From: Bacteroidales bacterium
GTDB taxonomy: Bacteria; Bacteroidota; Bacteroidia; Bacteroidales; Muribaculaceae
Length of the DNA: 64,000 nt
Assembly: GCA_910575615.1 (NCBI GenBank)
Contig: CAJTEX010000012.1
Coordinates: 1-64,000, forward strand
Direction of reading: 5' to 3'
In this document: positions 26,510-36,754 of the stretch, piece by piece
Layout of the letters: each line of letters begins with the position of its first letter
Position numbering within the stretch: the first letter of the stretch is position 1
Translations under genes and position numbers: made by a program
The notes under the pieces: generated by a model
What the model saw: the letters and a program-made list of their open reading frames with translations, nothing else
Told to the model about the DNA's origin: nothing
Database searches by the model: none

Positions 26510-27472
26510 TCAGAAAGAGGCTGAAATGGTGAATCCCAATGCGGGAGATGACGAGGCCCCCGGCGATGGTATGAGGAGCGGTTGCGATTGGATGCATCCC
26601 GGGCCGATGGTGCGGCAATCAGACGGATGGCTCAGGAGTCCCACGACCTCGTTGACCGGGTCGAGGAAAAACGCGCAGATATGCCCGATGACCCTGGAAC
26701 CAAGCACATAATAGTCGCGGTCGACTATGAGACGCTTGAGCCGGTAGAAACCTTCGCCCATAAGACTGCCCACCACCGGAGTGATGAAAAGGTCTTGGTA
26801 TGAAGGACGCTCCATGCAAGCCTCGATGCCAAACTCCCATCCGATTGTCGATATGCACGCGCTGTAAAGAAACGATTGCCAGAAGTTGAAGCCGCATGTG
26901 CGGGCTGCCATGAAATAAGCGGCTCCGGCATATGGGTGGAGCACATAATTGAAAACGAATTTGTCGTGGTCCCATTCCGGCCCCTTTTTGAAAATATTCT
27001 GGTACCAGCGTTTCCAGAACGGATCCTGGCGAAGTTCGGCGCGATTCCAGGAAGTGGCATCCTCAGGGAGGCATTCCAGCACAAAAAGGGTGCCGATGAA
27101 AGCCCCCGCATAAACGGCGGTGTTTATCCACATGCCGTGCCACCATGGCTCGGAATAAGTCCAGGATGCCGGACGGCCATATATCGTGTGTGGGCGTCCG
27201 GAGATGGTGAACAGAGTGTCAAGCCCCATCGGGTTACCGTTCAGCGCCGGGGCCTCAGGAGGAGTGAAATCCTCATCCGGGTTGTTCTCCTCAACCTTGA
27301 TTCCGGTGGGGGCTGACTTGACGAGAAGCTCGTTGTCAGTCTCAACCCTGAGCGTGTCGACATCCTGGGCGACAGCCGGAAGGGCCAATGCTGTCAGCGC
27401 GACCCCTGTCAGCAATATCAGGATGGCGAATTTCAGCTTTAGCTTCAGATGTAATTTCGGATTGATTTTCAT
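26510..27472 (-). CDS. DUF3943 domain protein, envelope-associated
   Basis: A 320-residue exported protein of the DUF3943 family, function unknown. Signal peptide about 1-35 ending in LPAVAQD. A Pro/Glu-rich linker (about 55-80) follows. The conserved core has WWHGMWINTAVYAGAFIGTLFVLE, then WDHDKFVFNYVLHPYAGAAYF, WQSFLYSACISTIGWEFGIEA, and PSYQDLFITPVVGSLMGE. These are short hydrophobic, small-residue-rich helices typical of a membrane-embedded protein. The last 40 residues are divergent and Pro/Ser-rich. Single gene; no obvious functional partner. Confidence 0.85.
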   Translation of the reverse strand: MKINPKLHLKLKLKFAILILLTGVALTALALPAVAQDVDTLRVETDNELLVKSAPTGIKVEENNPDEDFTPPEAPALNGNPMGLDTLFTISGRPHTIYGRPASWTYSEPWWHGMWINTAVYAGAFIGTLFVLECLPEDATSWNRAELRQDPFWKRWYQNIFKKGPEWDHDKFVFNYVLHPYAGAAYFMAARTCGFNFWQSFLYSACISTIGWEFGIEACMERPSYQDLFITPVVGSLMGEGFYRLKRLIVDRDYYVLGSRVIGHICAFFLDPVNEVVGLLSHPSDCRTIGPGCIQSQPLLIPSPGASSSPALGFTISASF

Positions 27473-27624
27473 TATCCCTGAAATTTAGTGAAAAGACAAA
27501 ATATATGGATATAGTTGAACACGTCTGGTTGGGTCCACACAGTCGGGTGGTGTTTACCATACAACGCTTCCGGGGGGAGGTAAGGTTTAGTCTCCATGCG
27601 GTTCCACGGATGATTTTTTTTTGT

Positions 27625-27632
27625 TAACTTTG
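27625..27632 (+). promoter_or_regulatory. -7 element of the LolC/E-like gene
   Basis: TAACTTTG, full TAnnTTTG match. It ends just before a possible GTG start at 27637, so the ATG at 27649 is the more credible start. No -33 TTTG at the usual distance. Confidence 0.55.
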
Positions 27633-27648
27633 TCGCGTGAAGACAGAA

Positions 27649-28872
27649 ATGTTCATAGCGAGACGGCTGCGGCTCGCGCCAGGAGATGGCGCGCGTAAGT
27701 CGCCGGCAGTCGGCATCGCGGCGGGAGGAGTAGCCCTTGCCGTGATAGTGCTTATGATTTCCATCTCGGTCGTGGTCGGGTTTCAGGATGCCATCCGCCA
27801 CAAAGTGTCTGGCTTTGAGTCGCAACTGACCATCGGCCCCCTCGGCAGGTATGTCGATGGTGAAGGGGATGTGGTGGAGTTCCTTCCAACGATGCAAGAG
27901 GCAGTCAGCGACGCCGTCCCCTCAGGAGCTGTGGCCATGTCGGTCAGGCAGCCTGTGGTATTGAAGACATCAGGCAACTTCGCCGGGGTCGTGCTGTATG
28001 CCTACGGGAATGGACATGATTCCTCATTCGAGGAGGGAAACCTCATTGAAGGGGTGTTGGGCAGCGACCCCACCGACATTGTCGTTTCCTCTGTGACTGC
28101 CGGAAAACTCTCCCTGTCGGTCGGCGACAAGGTAGACGGGTGTTTCTTCGTGGATGGGGCCTTGAAGCTGCGACGGCTGACTGTGAGCGGCATCTATTCC
28201 AGCAATTTCAGCGATTATGACCGCCTGACCGCTTATGGCGATTTCGGCATGCTCAGGAAGTTGCGCCAGATGGGGGAATATGAGGCGGACGCGGTGGAAA
28301 TCCGGGGTCTGGCCACTGACGAGATTGCCACAGCCGCCGGGCGGCTTGAAGAAGAATTGTCAAAACGCTATCGGTCGGGCGCTCTGACCTCCGGCGTGAA
28401 TGTGACCACCGTGTTTGACACCGGGGCGATGTATTTCAACTGGCTCGGGCTGCTTGACACGAATGTGGTGGTGATACTCGTGATAATGAGCCTGGTGAGC
28501 GGTTTCACCTTGATAAGCTGTGTGTTCATCCTGATTCTCCAGAGGGTAGGGATGATAGGGGTGATGAAATCGCTCGGGGCCACTGACCGCCAGATCCGCA
28601 CGATATTCATAATGCTTGGCGGCCGGGTGGTGGGCCTTGGACTCCTGGCAGGGGATGTCATCGGCCTGGGGTTGTTGCTGCTCCAGGAATATTTCCATCT
28701 GGTGCCGCTTGACCCTGAGGCGTATTTTCTTGCTTATGTCCCGGTGGAAATCAATGTGTGGCATATCCTGGCATTGAACGCAGGCGCTGTCATCCTCGGT
28801 GGCTTGCTGATGTTGCTGCCCGCGTCGCTTGTGTCGCGTATCTCCCCGGCAAAGACAATGCGTTATGAATGA
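27649..28872 (+). CDS. LolC/LolE-like ABC permease
   Basis: A 407-residue inner-membrane permease of the FtsX family. The N-terminal MFIARRLRLAPGDGARKSPAVGIAAGGVALAVIVLMISISVV contains the first membrane segment. A periplasmic domain (about 50-260) follows, then three segments containing SLVSGFTLISCVFILILQ and the MIGVMKSLGATDRQIRTIFIM coupling helix. It resembles the lipoprotein-releasing LolC/E proteins, which act with a LolD ATPase; none is adjacent. The frame is open to a GTG at 27637, rejected because it abuts the promoter. Confidence 0.87.
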   Translation: MFIARRLRLAPGDGARKSPAVGIAAGGVALAVIVLMISISVVVGFQDAIRHKVSGFESQLTIGPLGRYVDGEGDVVEFLPTMQEAVSDAVPSGAVAMSVRQPVVLKTSGNFAGVVLYAYGNGHDSSFEEGNLIEGVLGSDPTDIVVSSVTAGKLSLSVGDKVDGCFFVDGALKLRRLTVSGIYSSNFSDYDRLTAYGDFGMLRKLRQMGEYEADAVEIRGLATDEIATAAGRLEEELSKRYRSGALTSGVNVTTVFDTGAMYFNWLGLLDTNVVVILVIMSLVSGFTLISCVFILILQRVGMIGVMKSLGATDRQIRTIFIMLGGRVVGLGLLAGDVIGLGLLLLQEYFHLVPLDPEAYFLAYVPVEINVWHILALNAGAVILGGLLMLLPASLVSRISPAKTMRYE

Positions 28873-29026
28873 CTCTCAATCCGGGCTATGCTGTATATCC
28901 GCCTCTTTTTAACCATTATAAAGATTTATTTGGCCTGTTGGCTTACTTTTTGGCTTGATTTTTGTTATTTAAATATAAACCGTCGTTGAACCGCTGCTTT
29001 TTTCAGGAGCGTTTCAATATTTTTGC

Positions 29027-29034
29027 TAACTTTG
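29027..29034 (+). promoter_or_regulatory. -7 element of rsfS-ftsH
   Basis: TAACTTTG preceded by an A+T-rich stretch. It gives a leader of about 20 nt to the ATG at 29059. The 186-nt gap upstream also contains an imperfect hairpin (28986-29016 region) with the T-run in its loop, of no clear role. Confidence 0.6.
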
Positions 29035-29058
29035 CACGTCAAACATTTCAACTATTAG

Positions 29059-29445
29059 ATGACTAATACAACAACCGTTACCACAGAGAACAACATAAGC
29101 TCGCTCCGTCCGATGATTATCGAAGGCATTCAGGAGCGTAAGGGCCGCGCCATCGCGGTCGTTGATTTGTCTGAAATAGAATCTGCCCCCGTGTCTGAGT
29201 TCATCATCTGCCAGGGCAATTCCAGCCAGCAAGTGGCCGCAATCGCAGACTCCGTGCGCGACTATCTGCTTGACAATTATGGCATAAAGCCCTACAATTA
29301 CGACGGATACCGCAATGCCCAGTGGATTGTCATCGACTATGGCGACACCCTGGTGCATGTCTTTACCCGCGAGACGCGTCAGCTCTACAATCTTGAGGAG
29401 CTGTGGGCCGACGCACCTATAACTGAAATACCCGATCTCGACTGA
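29059..29445 (+). CDS. rsfS: Ribosomal silencing factor RsfS
   Basis: A 128-residue protein of the RsfS/Iojap family, which binds ribosomal protein L14 and blocks joining of the subunits when nutrients are short. The core is recognisable: VDLSEIESAPVSEFIICQGNSSQQVAAIADSV, NYDGYRNAQWIVIDYGDTLVHVF and the C-terminal YNLEELWADAP. The first 12 residues are a Thr-rich extension. Followed by ftsH after only 4 nt, an arrangement common in Bacteroidetes. Confidence 0.96.
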   Translation: MTNTTTVTTENNISSLRPMIIEGIQERKGRAIAVVDLSEIESAPVSEFIICQGNSSQQVAAIADSVRDYLLDNYGIKPYNYDGYRNAQWIVIDYGDTLVHVFTRETRQLYNLEELWADAPITEIPDLD

Positions 29446-29449
29446 CCAT

Positions 29450-31603
29450 ATGGCTTCACCGACTCCACAAGGGGGCAGCCCGAAGAAAAAGCCCCAGATA
29501 AAGTTCAGCATGTACTGGATGTATGCCGTTATTGTGCTGTTCCTGTGCGCTATGTTATACCTCGACGACAATTCGGTGTCGAAAGAGGTGAATTACTCCG
29601 AATTTGAAAATTACATCACAGATTCCATAAACGCCCGCAACCACGGAATCACCAAAATCACCGTGGACAAGAAGAAGGGTGTCGCCGAAGCGCAGCTTTC
29701 CGACTCCCTGGCCCGCCAGGTGTTCCACAAGAGCCAGTGCAAGGATGGGGTGGATGCAAGAATCCGCACCACGCTCCCCTCGACTGACGAGTTCGCCCGT
29801 AAAATCGACGCCTGGAAGCAGCGGGGGCTTTACACCGGCCCGGTGGTCTATGACGAGGGGTCGGATGTTACCTCGTTTCTCTGGACTTTCGGCCCGATCC
29901 TTCTGCTGATAGGATTCTGGTTCTTCATCATGAAGCGGATGAATTCGCGCGACGGGGGAGGCCCGGGCGGCGTCTTCAATGTGGGCAAATCCAAAGCCCA
30001 GATGTTTGACAAGGATGGCCCTGTCAAAGTGACATTCAACGATGTGGCCGGCTTGTCAGAGGCCAAGACCGAAATCGAGGAAATCGTGGAGTTCCTGAAG
30101 AACCCCCAGCGTTACACCAACCTTGGAGGCAAGATACCCAAGGGAGCGCTGCTTGTGGGCCCTCCCGGAACCGGTAAGACTTTGCTGGCCAAGGCTGTGG
30201 CTGGAGAGGCAAATGTGCCGTTCTTCTCGATGTCAGGCTCGGATTTCGTGGAGATGTTTGTGGGTGTGGGCGCTTCCCGCGTGCGAGACCTTTTCCAGAA
30301 AGCCAAGGAAAAAGCCCCCTGTATCGTTTTCATAGATGAGATTGACGCTGTCGGCCGTGCCCGTGGGAAAAATCCCAACATGGGTGCCAACGATGAGCGC
30401 GAAAACACCCTCAACCAGCTGCTTACCGAGATGGACGGTTTCGGGACCAACAGCGGTGTGATTATCCTTGCCGCCACCAACCGCGCCGACATCCTTGACA
30501 AGGCCCTGCTGCGTGCCGGACGTTTCGACCGTCAGATATATGTGGAGCTGCCTGAACTTAACGACCGTGTGGCGATATTCAACGTCCACCTCAAAGGCAT
30601 AAAGACCGATGCAACGGTCGATGTCGACCTGCTGGCCCGCCAGACCCCTGGATTCTCAGGTGCGGACATCGCTAATGTCTGCAACGAGGCCGCCCTGATT
30701 GCCGCCCGTCATAACAAGGAGGTGGTGCAGCGCGAAGATTTCATCGCGGCTGTCGACCGAATAATCGGAGGCCTTGAGAAACGTTCCAAAATCACCACAG
30801 AGGAAGAGAAACGCTCGATTGCCTGCCATGAGGCCGGACATGCCACCGTCTCCTGGAATCTCCGCTATGCCAATCCTCTTATCAAGGTCACGATTGTGCC
30901 GCGCGGCAAAGCCCTCGGCGCAGCCTGGTATCTCCCGGAGGAACGTCAGATCACACCGACCCAGGCGCTTCTCGACGAGATGTGTGCCACACTCGCAGGC
31001 CGTGCGGCTGAAGAGCTGTTCCTGGGCCATATCTCTACCGGAGCCGCCAATGACCTGGAACGTGTCACCAAGCAGGCATACGCGATGGTCGTGTATTACG
31101 GCATGTCGAAAAATCTGCCCAATCTCTCGTATTACGACTCCACCGGCCAGGCCTACGGTTTCTCCAAGCCTTACAGCGACCAGCGGGCCAAGGAAATCGA
31201 CGAGGAGGTCTCACGTATCATCAACGAGCAATATGAGCGAGCCAAGCAGATTCTGCGCGAGCAGGCCGCGGGCCACAACAAGCTGGCCGATGTGCTGTTC
31301 ACCCGCGAGGTGATATTCACCGAGGATGTCGAGAAAATCTTCGGCAAACGCAAATGGGCTTCGCGCACCGACGAGATTCTCGCGGCCCAGCAAGCTGCTG
31401 AGAAAGCCCGGCAGGAGGAGAAACAGAAGGCAGCTGATGCCTCAGTGGCCAATGATGCGAATGCGACATCGGTAGAAGATGTTGAAGCCACCGAAGTGTC
31501 AAAGCCAGACAAGAATCCCGTGGGGGAGTCGTCTCCGAAGACCACAGACGATGGCAAGCAGACAGAGCCTCCGGCAGACATCCCTCCGATTCCTAAGAAA
31601 TAA
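29450..31603 (+). CDS. ftsH: Membrane-bound ATP-dependent zinc metalloprotease FtsH
   Basis: A 717-residue AAA+ protease that extracts and degrades membrane and regulatory proteins. Two membrane segments (about 25-42 and 142-160) flank a small periplasmic domain. The Walker A motif GPPGTGKT starts near residue 237, followed by [15 protein letters not shown] and the second region of homology ([11 protein letters not shown]). The zinc site HEAGH is at 460-464. The C-terminal tail (about 640-717) is a long Ala/Glu/Pro-rich disordered extension, longer than in E. coli FtsH. Second gene of the rsfS operon; a terminator follows. Confidence 0.98.
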   Translation: MASPTPQGGSPKKKPQIKFSMYWMYAVIVLFLCAMLYLDDNSVSKEVNYSEFENYITDSINARNHGITKITVDKKKGVAEAQLSDSLARQVFHKSQCKDGVDARIRTTLPSTDEFARKIDAWKQRGLYTGPVVYDEGSDVTSFLWTFGPILLLIGFWFFIMKRMNSRDGGGPGGVFNVGKSKAQMFDKDGPVKVTFNDVAGLSEAKTEIEEIVEFLKNPQRYTNLGGKIPKGALLVGPPGTGKTLLAKAVAGEANVPFFSMSGSDFVEMFVGVGASRVRDLFQKAKEKAPCIVFIDEIDAVGRARGKNPNMGANDERENTLNQLLTEMDGFGTNSGVIILAATNRADILDKALLRAGRFDRQIYVELPELNDRVAIFNVHLKGIKTDATVDVDLLARQTPGFSGADIANVCNEAALIAARHNKEVVQREDFIAAVDRIIGGLEKRSKITTEEEKRSIACHEAGHATVSWNLRYANPLIKVTIVPRGKALGAAWYLPEERQITPTQALLDEMCATLAGRAAEELFLGHISTGAANDLERVTKQAYAMVVYYGMSKNLPNLSYYDSTGQAYGFSKPYSDQRAKEIDEEVSRIINEQYERAKQILREQAAGHNKLADVLFTREVIFTEDVEKIFGKRKWASRTDEILAAQQAAEKARQEEKQKAADASVANDANATSVEDVEATEVSKPDKNPVGESSPKTTDDGKQTEPPADIPPIPKK

Positions 31604-31641
31604 GCCCTGTACATAGCAATAATGCAATATGGATAAAACAG

Positions 31642-31681
31642 GCCCGGCGCTATTACAACATAAGTGCCGGGCTTGCTTTTT
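31642..31681 (+). terminator. Intrinsic terminator of ftsH
   Basis: A 7-bp G+C stem (31642-31648 with 31666-31672) with a 17-nt loop followed by TTGCTTTTT. It lies about 40 nt past the ftsH stop. Confidence 0.7.
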
Positions 31682-31684
31682 GAT

Positions 31685-31715
31685 TTGGAGCAATCCGGGA
31701 AAATCGCTAACTTTG
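31685..31715 (+). promoter_or_regulatory. Promoter of the dxs-trkA-trkH operon
   Basis: TTG (31685-31687, within TTTG), a 20-nt gap and TAACTTTG (31708-31715). It lies immediately after the ftsH terminator and about 37 nt before the small membrane protein start. Confidence 0.65.
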
Positions 31716-31751
31716 CAAGATAAAGCGAACGAAAAAGAAAGGAGAACACAG

Positions 31752-31946
31752 ATGAAAATGTCAGTAGTCCTCAGGTTCCTGGTAATCGGGCTGATATGGG
31801 CAGGCGCGTGTGGTGTCTTGATTGCCCGTATGCTCGCCGAAGGAACTGCGGTCAACCTTATGACGGTATTCCCCATAATAGCCTCCGGCATAATCGTCTT
31901 TGTCCCTCTCTACAAGAAATACATCAAGAATGACAAGCAGCGATAA
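31752..31946 (+). CDS. Small two-segment membrane protein
   Basis: A 64-residue protein, MKMSVVLRFLVIGLIWAGAC and onward, with two hydrophobic helices (about 5-26 and 36-52) and a basic tail KKYIKNDKQR. The start is set by AAAGGAG at about 31738-31744; the frame is open further upstream into the promoter region, which argues against a longer form. Its 3' end overlaps the start of dxs by 17 nt, so the two are translationally linked. I do not recognise the family. Confidence 0.65.
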   Translation: MKMSVVLRFLVIGLIWAGACGVLIARMLAEGTAVNLMTVFPIIASGIIVFVPLYKKYIKNDKQR

Positions 31947-33909
31947 ACCAGTCGACAGCAGTTCTTGCCCCATACTGAGCCATATTGATTCACCTGCCGA
32001 TTTGCGCAAGCTCGCGGTGGAGGCCCTGCCTGGCCTTTGCGGTGATATCCGCCGTTTTCTCATTGATTCCCTGTCATCCAACCCCGGGCATTTCGCGTCG
32101 AGCATGGGTGCGGTGGAGCTGACCGTCGCCTTGCATTATGTGTTCAATACGCCGTATGACCGCATCGTGTGGGATGTGGGCCATCAGGCTTACGGCCACA
32201 AGCTGATTACCGGCCGGCGTGACCAGTTTGCCACCAACCGCTGTCTAAATGGATTGAGCGGTTTCCCGAATCCCGACGAAAGCGAGTATGACACATTTAT
32301 GGCCGGACATGCTTCAAACTCCATCTCAGCCGCTTTGGGTATGGCTGTGGCCACGGAGCTTAACTCCGAGCAGCCGCCGCGTAAGGTGGTGGCGGTGATT
32401 GGTGACGCTTCGATATCAGGCGGCCTTGCGTTTGAGGGTCTCAACAATGCGGCCAATACCCCCAACAACCTGCTTATAATACTCAACGACAATGATATGT
32501 CGATTGACGCGAATGTCGGGGCATTGCACAGCTACCTCGCGCAAGTGACCACTTCCAGGAGATACAACAACCTGCGCTACAAGCTATACAAACTCCTGAA
32601 GAAGATGGGGGTCGTGTCTGAGAAGCGCAAGGGGTCAATACTGAGGTTCAACAACTCGCTCAAAGCGTTTCTTTCTCATGAACAAAACATATTCGAGGGT
32701 CTCAACATCAGATATTTCGGTCCGGTAGACGGCCATGACGTTGTCGGGTTGATAAAGACCCTGAACGACATAAAGGATATGACTGGCCCTAAGATTCTGC
32801 ATGTCAAGACCGTGAAGGGAAAAGGATACGCCCCTGCCGAGCGTGACCCGGCGGTTTGGCACGCGCCAGGCAAGTTCAATCCCGAGACAGGGGAAAGGGC
32901 CGAGGACAAGCCCAGGGAGACCGCAGGCTCGCTTCCTGGCTCAATGCCTATGAAGCCCCGCAAGTTCCAGGAGATATTCGGCAGCACCCTGCTTCAGCTC
33001 GCCCGTGAAAACAAGGCTATTATCGGCATCACCGCCGCGATGCCCTCGGGGACATCCATCAGCATAATGCAGAAAGAGATGCCACGCCGTGTGTTTGATG
33101 TGGGAATCTCCGAAGGGCATGCCGTCACATTCGCCGGCGGCCTTGCCAAGGAGGGGCTCAGGCCATTCGTGGCAATATATTCCTCTTTCCTCCAGCGATC
33201 TTACGACCAGATTATCCATGATGTGGCTATACAGCGGTTGCCGGTGACCTTCTGCATCGACCGTGCCGGACTGGTCGGGGAGGATGGTGTGACCCACCAT
33301 GGGCTTTTTGATATCGCATACTTGCGTCCGGTGCCCTCTCTGGTCATCGCGTCGCCCCGCGATGGCGACACTCTGCGCGACCTGCTGCTTACCGCTTCGG
33401 TCTATGACGGGCCGATGGCAATAAGGTATCCGCGAGGAGGAGGGGAGACACCTGAGACTGACCGCGTCGCGCGCAAGCTTGAGATCGGTCGTGGTGAAGT
33501 CCTCGCCGAGGGTGACGATGTGACTTTCATCTCCACCGGCCCGATTGCGTCGGAGGTGTCGAAGGCAATCGCCATACTTGGCAAGGAGGGGATTTCAGCC
33601 GGTCATTATGACATGACTTTCATAAAGCCGATTGACCGCGACCTATTGAAAAAGGCAGCCGACAAGGGTGCGGCCATTGTCACCGTGGAGGATGGAACCA
33701 CCATCGGCGGTCTCGGTTCGGCTGTGGAGGAATTTCTGCAGCAGGAGGGATACCATAATGTCGCCGTGAGGAAAATCGGAGTCCCTGACAGGTTTGTCGC
33801 CCAAGGCACAGTAGCCGAGCTGCGCAAGCTGTGTGGAATGGATGCCGGGGCAATCGCCGCGTCGGCCATGGCTCTCTGCCGGGCAAACATCATAGGTGTC
33901 AACAGATGA
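31930..33909 (+). CDS. dxs: 1-deoxy-D-xylulose-5-phosphate synthase
   Basis: A 659-residue thiamine-diphosphate enzyme that joins pyruvate and glyceraldehyde 3-phosphate in the first step of the MEP isoprenoid pathway. The N-terminal half has WDVGHQAYGHKL and the cofactor-binding GDASISGGLAFEGLNNA; the central pyrimidine domain has the catalytic Glu region FDVGISEGHAVTFAGG; a transketolase C-terminal domain ends the protein. Start at 31930 (MTSSDKPVDSSSC) because the longer frame to 31900 lies wholly within the small upstream gene. It overlaps trkA by 4 nt (ATGA). Confidence 0.97.
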   Translation: MTSSDKPVDSSSCPILSHIDSPADLRKLAVEALPGLCGDIRRFLIDSLSSNPGHFASSMGAVELTVALHYVFNTPYDRIVWDVGHQAYGHKLITGRRDQFATNRCLNGLSGFPNPDESEYDTFMAGHASNSISAALGMAVATELNSEQPPRKVVAVIGDASISGGLAFEGLNNAANTPNNLLIILNDNDMSIDANVGALHSYLAQVTTSRRYNNLRYKLYKLLKKMGVVSEKRKGSILRFNNSLKAFLSHEQNIFEGLNIRYFGPVDGHDVVGLIKTLNDIKDMTGPKILHVKTVKGKGYAPAERDPAVWHAPGKFNPETGERAEDKPRETAGSLPGSMPMKPRKFQEIFGSTLLQLARENKAIIGITAAMPSGTSISIMQKEMPRRVFDVGISEGHAVTFAGGLAKEGLRPFVAIYSSFLQRSYDQIIHDVAIQRLPVTFCIDRAGLVGEDGVTHHGLFDIAYLRPVPSLVIASPRDGDTLRDLLLTASVYDGPMAIRYPRGGGETPETDRVARKLEIGRGEVLAEGDDVTFISTGPIASEVSKAIAILGKEGISAGHYDMTFIKPIDRDLLKKAADKGAAIVTVEDGTTIGGLGSAVEEFLQQEGYHNVAVRKIGVPDRFVAQGTVAELRKLCGMDAGAIAASAMALCRANIIGVNR

Positions 33910-35249
33910 AAATAGTCATCGCCGGAGCCGGAGAAGTGGGCTCGCATCTGGCAAAGCTGCTGTCGCGTGAGGAACAGGACATTATTGTCCTTGACCGCGA
34001 CAAGGAGAAGCTCAACCGCCTTGACAGCAACTACAACCTTATGACTGTCGGAGGTTCGCCCACGTCGTTCAATGACCAGCGCCGAGCCGGTGTGGGGAGC
34101 GACTGCGACCTGTTCATCGCCGTCACCCCTTATGAGAACACCAACCTAATTGCCTGCGGCATAGCCAAGAGTCTCGGAGCGAGGAAGACTGTGGGGCGCA
34201 TCGACAATTATGAATATCTCAATCCGCAGAACCGAGGTTTTTTCTCTGCCGTAGGAGTCGACCATCTGATTTATCCCGAATATCTTGCCGCACAGGAGAT
34301 ATGCCAGGCCTTGCGCCGCCCGTGGGCAAGAAACTGGTTTGAGCTTCACGACGGCGAACTCATACTGGTGGGGGTCAGGGTAAACGAGAATGCCCAGCTT
34401 GTAGGCAAGATGTTGCGTGACCTGACCTTCTCGCAGCACAATTACCATGTCTCGGCCATCAAACGGCGTCATGAGACAATCATTCCCCGAGGCGATGATG
34501 CCATAAAGGCTGGTGACATAATATATTTCACCACCACACGCGCGTATGTCGACGAGATACGCGACATCTGCGGCAAAAAAGATTTCAAGGTAAGGAATGT
34601 GATGATAATGGGGGGCGGACGCATCGCTGTAAGGCTCGCCCATCTCGCGTCAGAGAAGTTCGACCTGACGATTATGGAGAGTGACATGGCTCTTTGTCGC
34701 CGGTTGCCTGAGAGGTGTTCGGGCTGCAAGGTGAAAATCATCCATGGAGACGCCCGCAACAATGACATCCTCAGGGAGGAGGGGATTTCAGGGATGGACG
34801 CGTTTGTCGCCCTTACCGAATTTTCCGAGACCAACATACTGGCGTGCCTGACGGCCAAGGAGTTTGGCGTTGACAAGACTGTGGCCGAGGTGGAAAACAT
34901 CCAGTTCATCTCCGAAGCAGAGGGACTCAACATCGGCACCGTAATCAACAAGAAACTTCTCGCTTCGAGCAAGATTTTCCAGTTGCTGCTTGACGCTGAC
35001 GAATCGAGCGCTAAGTTCATGGCCCTGGCCGATGCCGAGGTGGCCGAACTTGAGGCGCGGCCTGGATCGAAGATAACGCGTGGCCCGGTCATGGACCTTA
35101 AACTGTCGCTCGAGATGACCCTTGCCGGGCTGATACGTGACGGCAAGGGAATGCTGGTCACAGGCCGCACGGTAATCCAGCCCGGCGACCATGTGCTGGT
35201 GTTCTGCCTGTCAGGCTCGATACACAAGATAGAGAAACTGTTTGGCTGA
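33906..35249 (+). CDS. trkA: Trk potassium uptake regulatory subunit TrkA
   Basis: A 447-residue cytosolic, peripheral gating subunit of the Trk potassium transporter. Two RCK modules are visible: the first Rossmann site MKIVIAGAGEVGSHLAKLLSREEQDIIVLDRD, and a second, [32 protein letters not shown], near residue 230. Each is followed by a TrkA-C domain (LVGVRVNENAQLVGKML; GPVMDLKLSLEMTLAGLIRDGKGMLV). The start overlaps the dxs stop, so translation is coupled; trkH follows. Confidence 0.96.
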   Translation: MKIVIAGAGEVGSHLAKLLSREEQDIIVLDRDKEKLNRLDSNYNLMTVGGSPTSFNDQRRAGVGSDCDLFIAVTPYENTNLIACGIAKSLGARKTVGRIDNYEYLNPQNRGFFSAVGVDHLIYPEYLAAQEICQALRRPWARNWFELHDGELILVGVRVNENAQLVGKMLRDLTFSQHNYHVSAIKRRHETIIPRGDDAIKAGDIIYFTTTRAYVDEIRDICGKKDFKVRNVMIMGGGRIAVRLAHLASEKFDLTIMESDMALCRRLPERCSGCKVKIIHGDARNNDILREEGISGMDAFVALTEFSETNILACLTAKEFGVDKTVAEVENIQFISEAEGLNIGTVINKKLLASSKIFQLLLDADESSAKFMALADAEVAELEARPGSKITRGPVMDLKLSLEMTLAGLIRDGKGMLVTGRTVIQPGDHVLVFCLSGSIHKIEKLFG

Positions 35250-35268
35250 CCTTGAAGCGCGTAGGCAG

Positions 35269-36741
35269 ATGGCACGTAAAGAAGCGATAGTAAACTGGAA
35301 AATGCTCCTGCGGGTGGTGGGCTGGCTGCTGCTCATAGAGGGCGCTTTCATGCTGCTGCCTCTGCTCACGACCATTGTCTACAAAGAGGACTGCATGCCG
35401 TTTCTCTGCGCTATGGCCGTGACACTGGCCGTTGGAATCCTTGCGACAGCCTGTGTCAGGCCGGTCCGGTTCGATATGGGCAAGCGCGAGGGATTTCTGC
35501 TGACCGCGCTCGTGTGGGTGGTCTTCTCGCTTTTCGGGATGATACCGTTCATGATGTGTGACTCGCCGCTGAATTTCTCCGACGCTTTTTTCGAGGCCAT
35601 GTCGGGCTTCACGACGACCGGGGCCACGACTATGCTCGACACCGAAATCATAGGCCACGGTATACATCTGTGGCGCTCGCTCATGCAATGGATCGGGGGG
35701 ATGGGTATAATACTCTTCACGCTCGCGGTTCTGCCGATGCTTAATTCTTCGGGAGGAATGCAGATGTTCAATGCCGAGGTTACCGGCATCACCCATGAGA
35801 AGTTGCGTCCGAGGGTAAGCGCCACAGCCAAGAGGCTTTGGCTGGTTTACCTGTTGCTGACCATACTGCTCGGAGTGCTTTATTGGTTAGGCCCTATGGA
35901 CGCGTTTGACAGCCTGTGTCATTCACTATCCACGATGTCGACCGGAGGATTCTCGACCCGGGCCGAGTCGTTGCAGGCTTGGGATTCGCTGTATGTGAAG
36001 GTGGTGACCACTGTATTCATGTTTGTCGGAGGTGTGAATTTCGCGCTGATATTCCGCGCGTCGACCGGCCAGTTCCGCGCGGTGTGGAGCAATGAGGTCT
36101 TCAAGCTTTATGTGTGGGTGATAGTGGTGATGTTTGTCATCTTCGATATTGCCATATTCATCAATCCGGAAGTACCAAACACGGTAGGCTCGCTTACGAT
36201 TGCCCCCTTGTTTCAGATAGTGTCGACATTGTCGTCGACCGGTTACACTGTGGCTGATTTCGACGGCTGGGGCTCGTTTCTGCTTGGGGCGGTCATCATA
36301 ATGATGTTTGTCGGGGCATGCGCCGGCTCCACATCCGGCGGTGCGAAACTCGACCGGGTGGTTCTGCTTTGGAAAAACTCCCGCAACGAGCTTTACCGGT
36401 GTATCTACCCCAACCACATTCTTTCGGTTGATGTCAACCGCAGCGCGGCTCCACCTGAAATCATCAACAAGGTGATGGTCTTCCTTAGCCTCTATATAGG
36501 TGTGATAATTGTCGGAGGGGCGTTGCTGACAGTCTGCGGGGCCTCGTTGAGCGACGCGTATTTCTCGGCGTTCGCCTGTGTGAGCAACTCAGGTCTTGAT
36601 GCCGCCATCTCCCAGAACGGCGGGGCATATGCCCAGATTTCCGATGCCGGAAAATGGGTGCTGTCGTTCCTGATGCTGACAGGCCGTCTGGAGATATTCA
36701 CCGTGCTGGTCATACTGACTCCCCGATTCTGGCATAAATGA
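35269..36741 (+). CDS. trkH: Trk potassium transporter membrane subunit TrkH
   Basis: A 490-residue potassium channel-like transporter with four pore-loop repeats. The filter segments are FTTTGAT, MSTGGFST, LSSTGYT and VSNSGLD. The ATG at 35269 (MARKEAIVNWKML) is chosen; a TTG start at 35242 would overlap trkA. The last gene of the small protein - dxs - trkA - trkH operon; it converges with rlmH with a 13-nt gap and no visible hairpin. Confidence 0.96.
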   Translation: MARKEAIVNWKMLLRVVGWLLLIEGAFMLLPLLTTIVYKEDCMPFLCAMAVTLAVGILATACVRPVRFDMGKREGFLLTALVWVVFSLFGMIPFMMCDSPLNFSDAFFEAMSGFTTTGATTMLDTEIIGHGIHLWRSLMQWIGGMGIILFTLAVLPMLNSSGGMQMFNAEVTGITHEKLRPRVSATAKRLWLVYLLLTILLGVLYWLGPMDAFDSLCHSLSTMSTGGFSTRAESLQAWDSLYVKVVTTVFMFVGGVNFALIFRASTGQFRAVWSNEVFKLYVWVIVVMFVIFDIAIFINPEVPNTVGSLTIAPLFQIVSTLSSTGYTVADFDGWGSFLLGAVIIMMFVGACAGSTSGGAKLDRVVLLWKNSRNELYRCIYPNHILSVDVNRSAAPPEIINKVMVFLSLYIGVIIVGGALLTVCGASLSDAYFSAFACVSNSGLDAAISQNGGAYAQISDAGKWVLSFLMLTGRLEIFTVLVILTPRFWHK

Positions 36742-36754
36742 GGCCGACGAGAGG

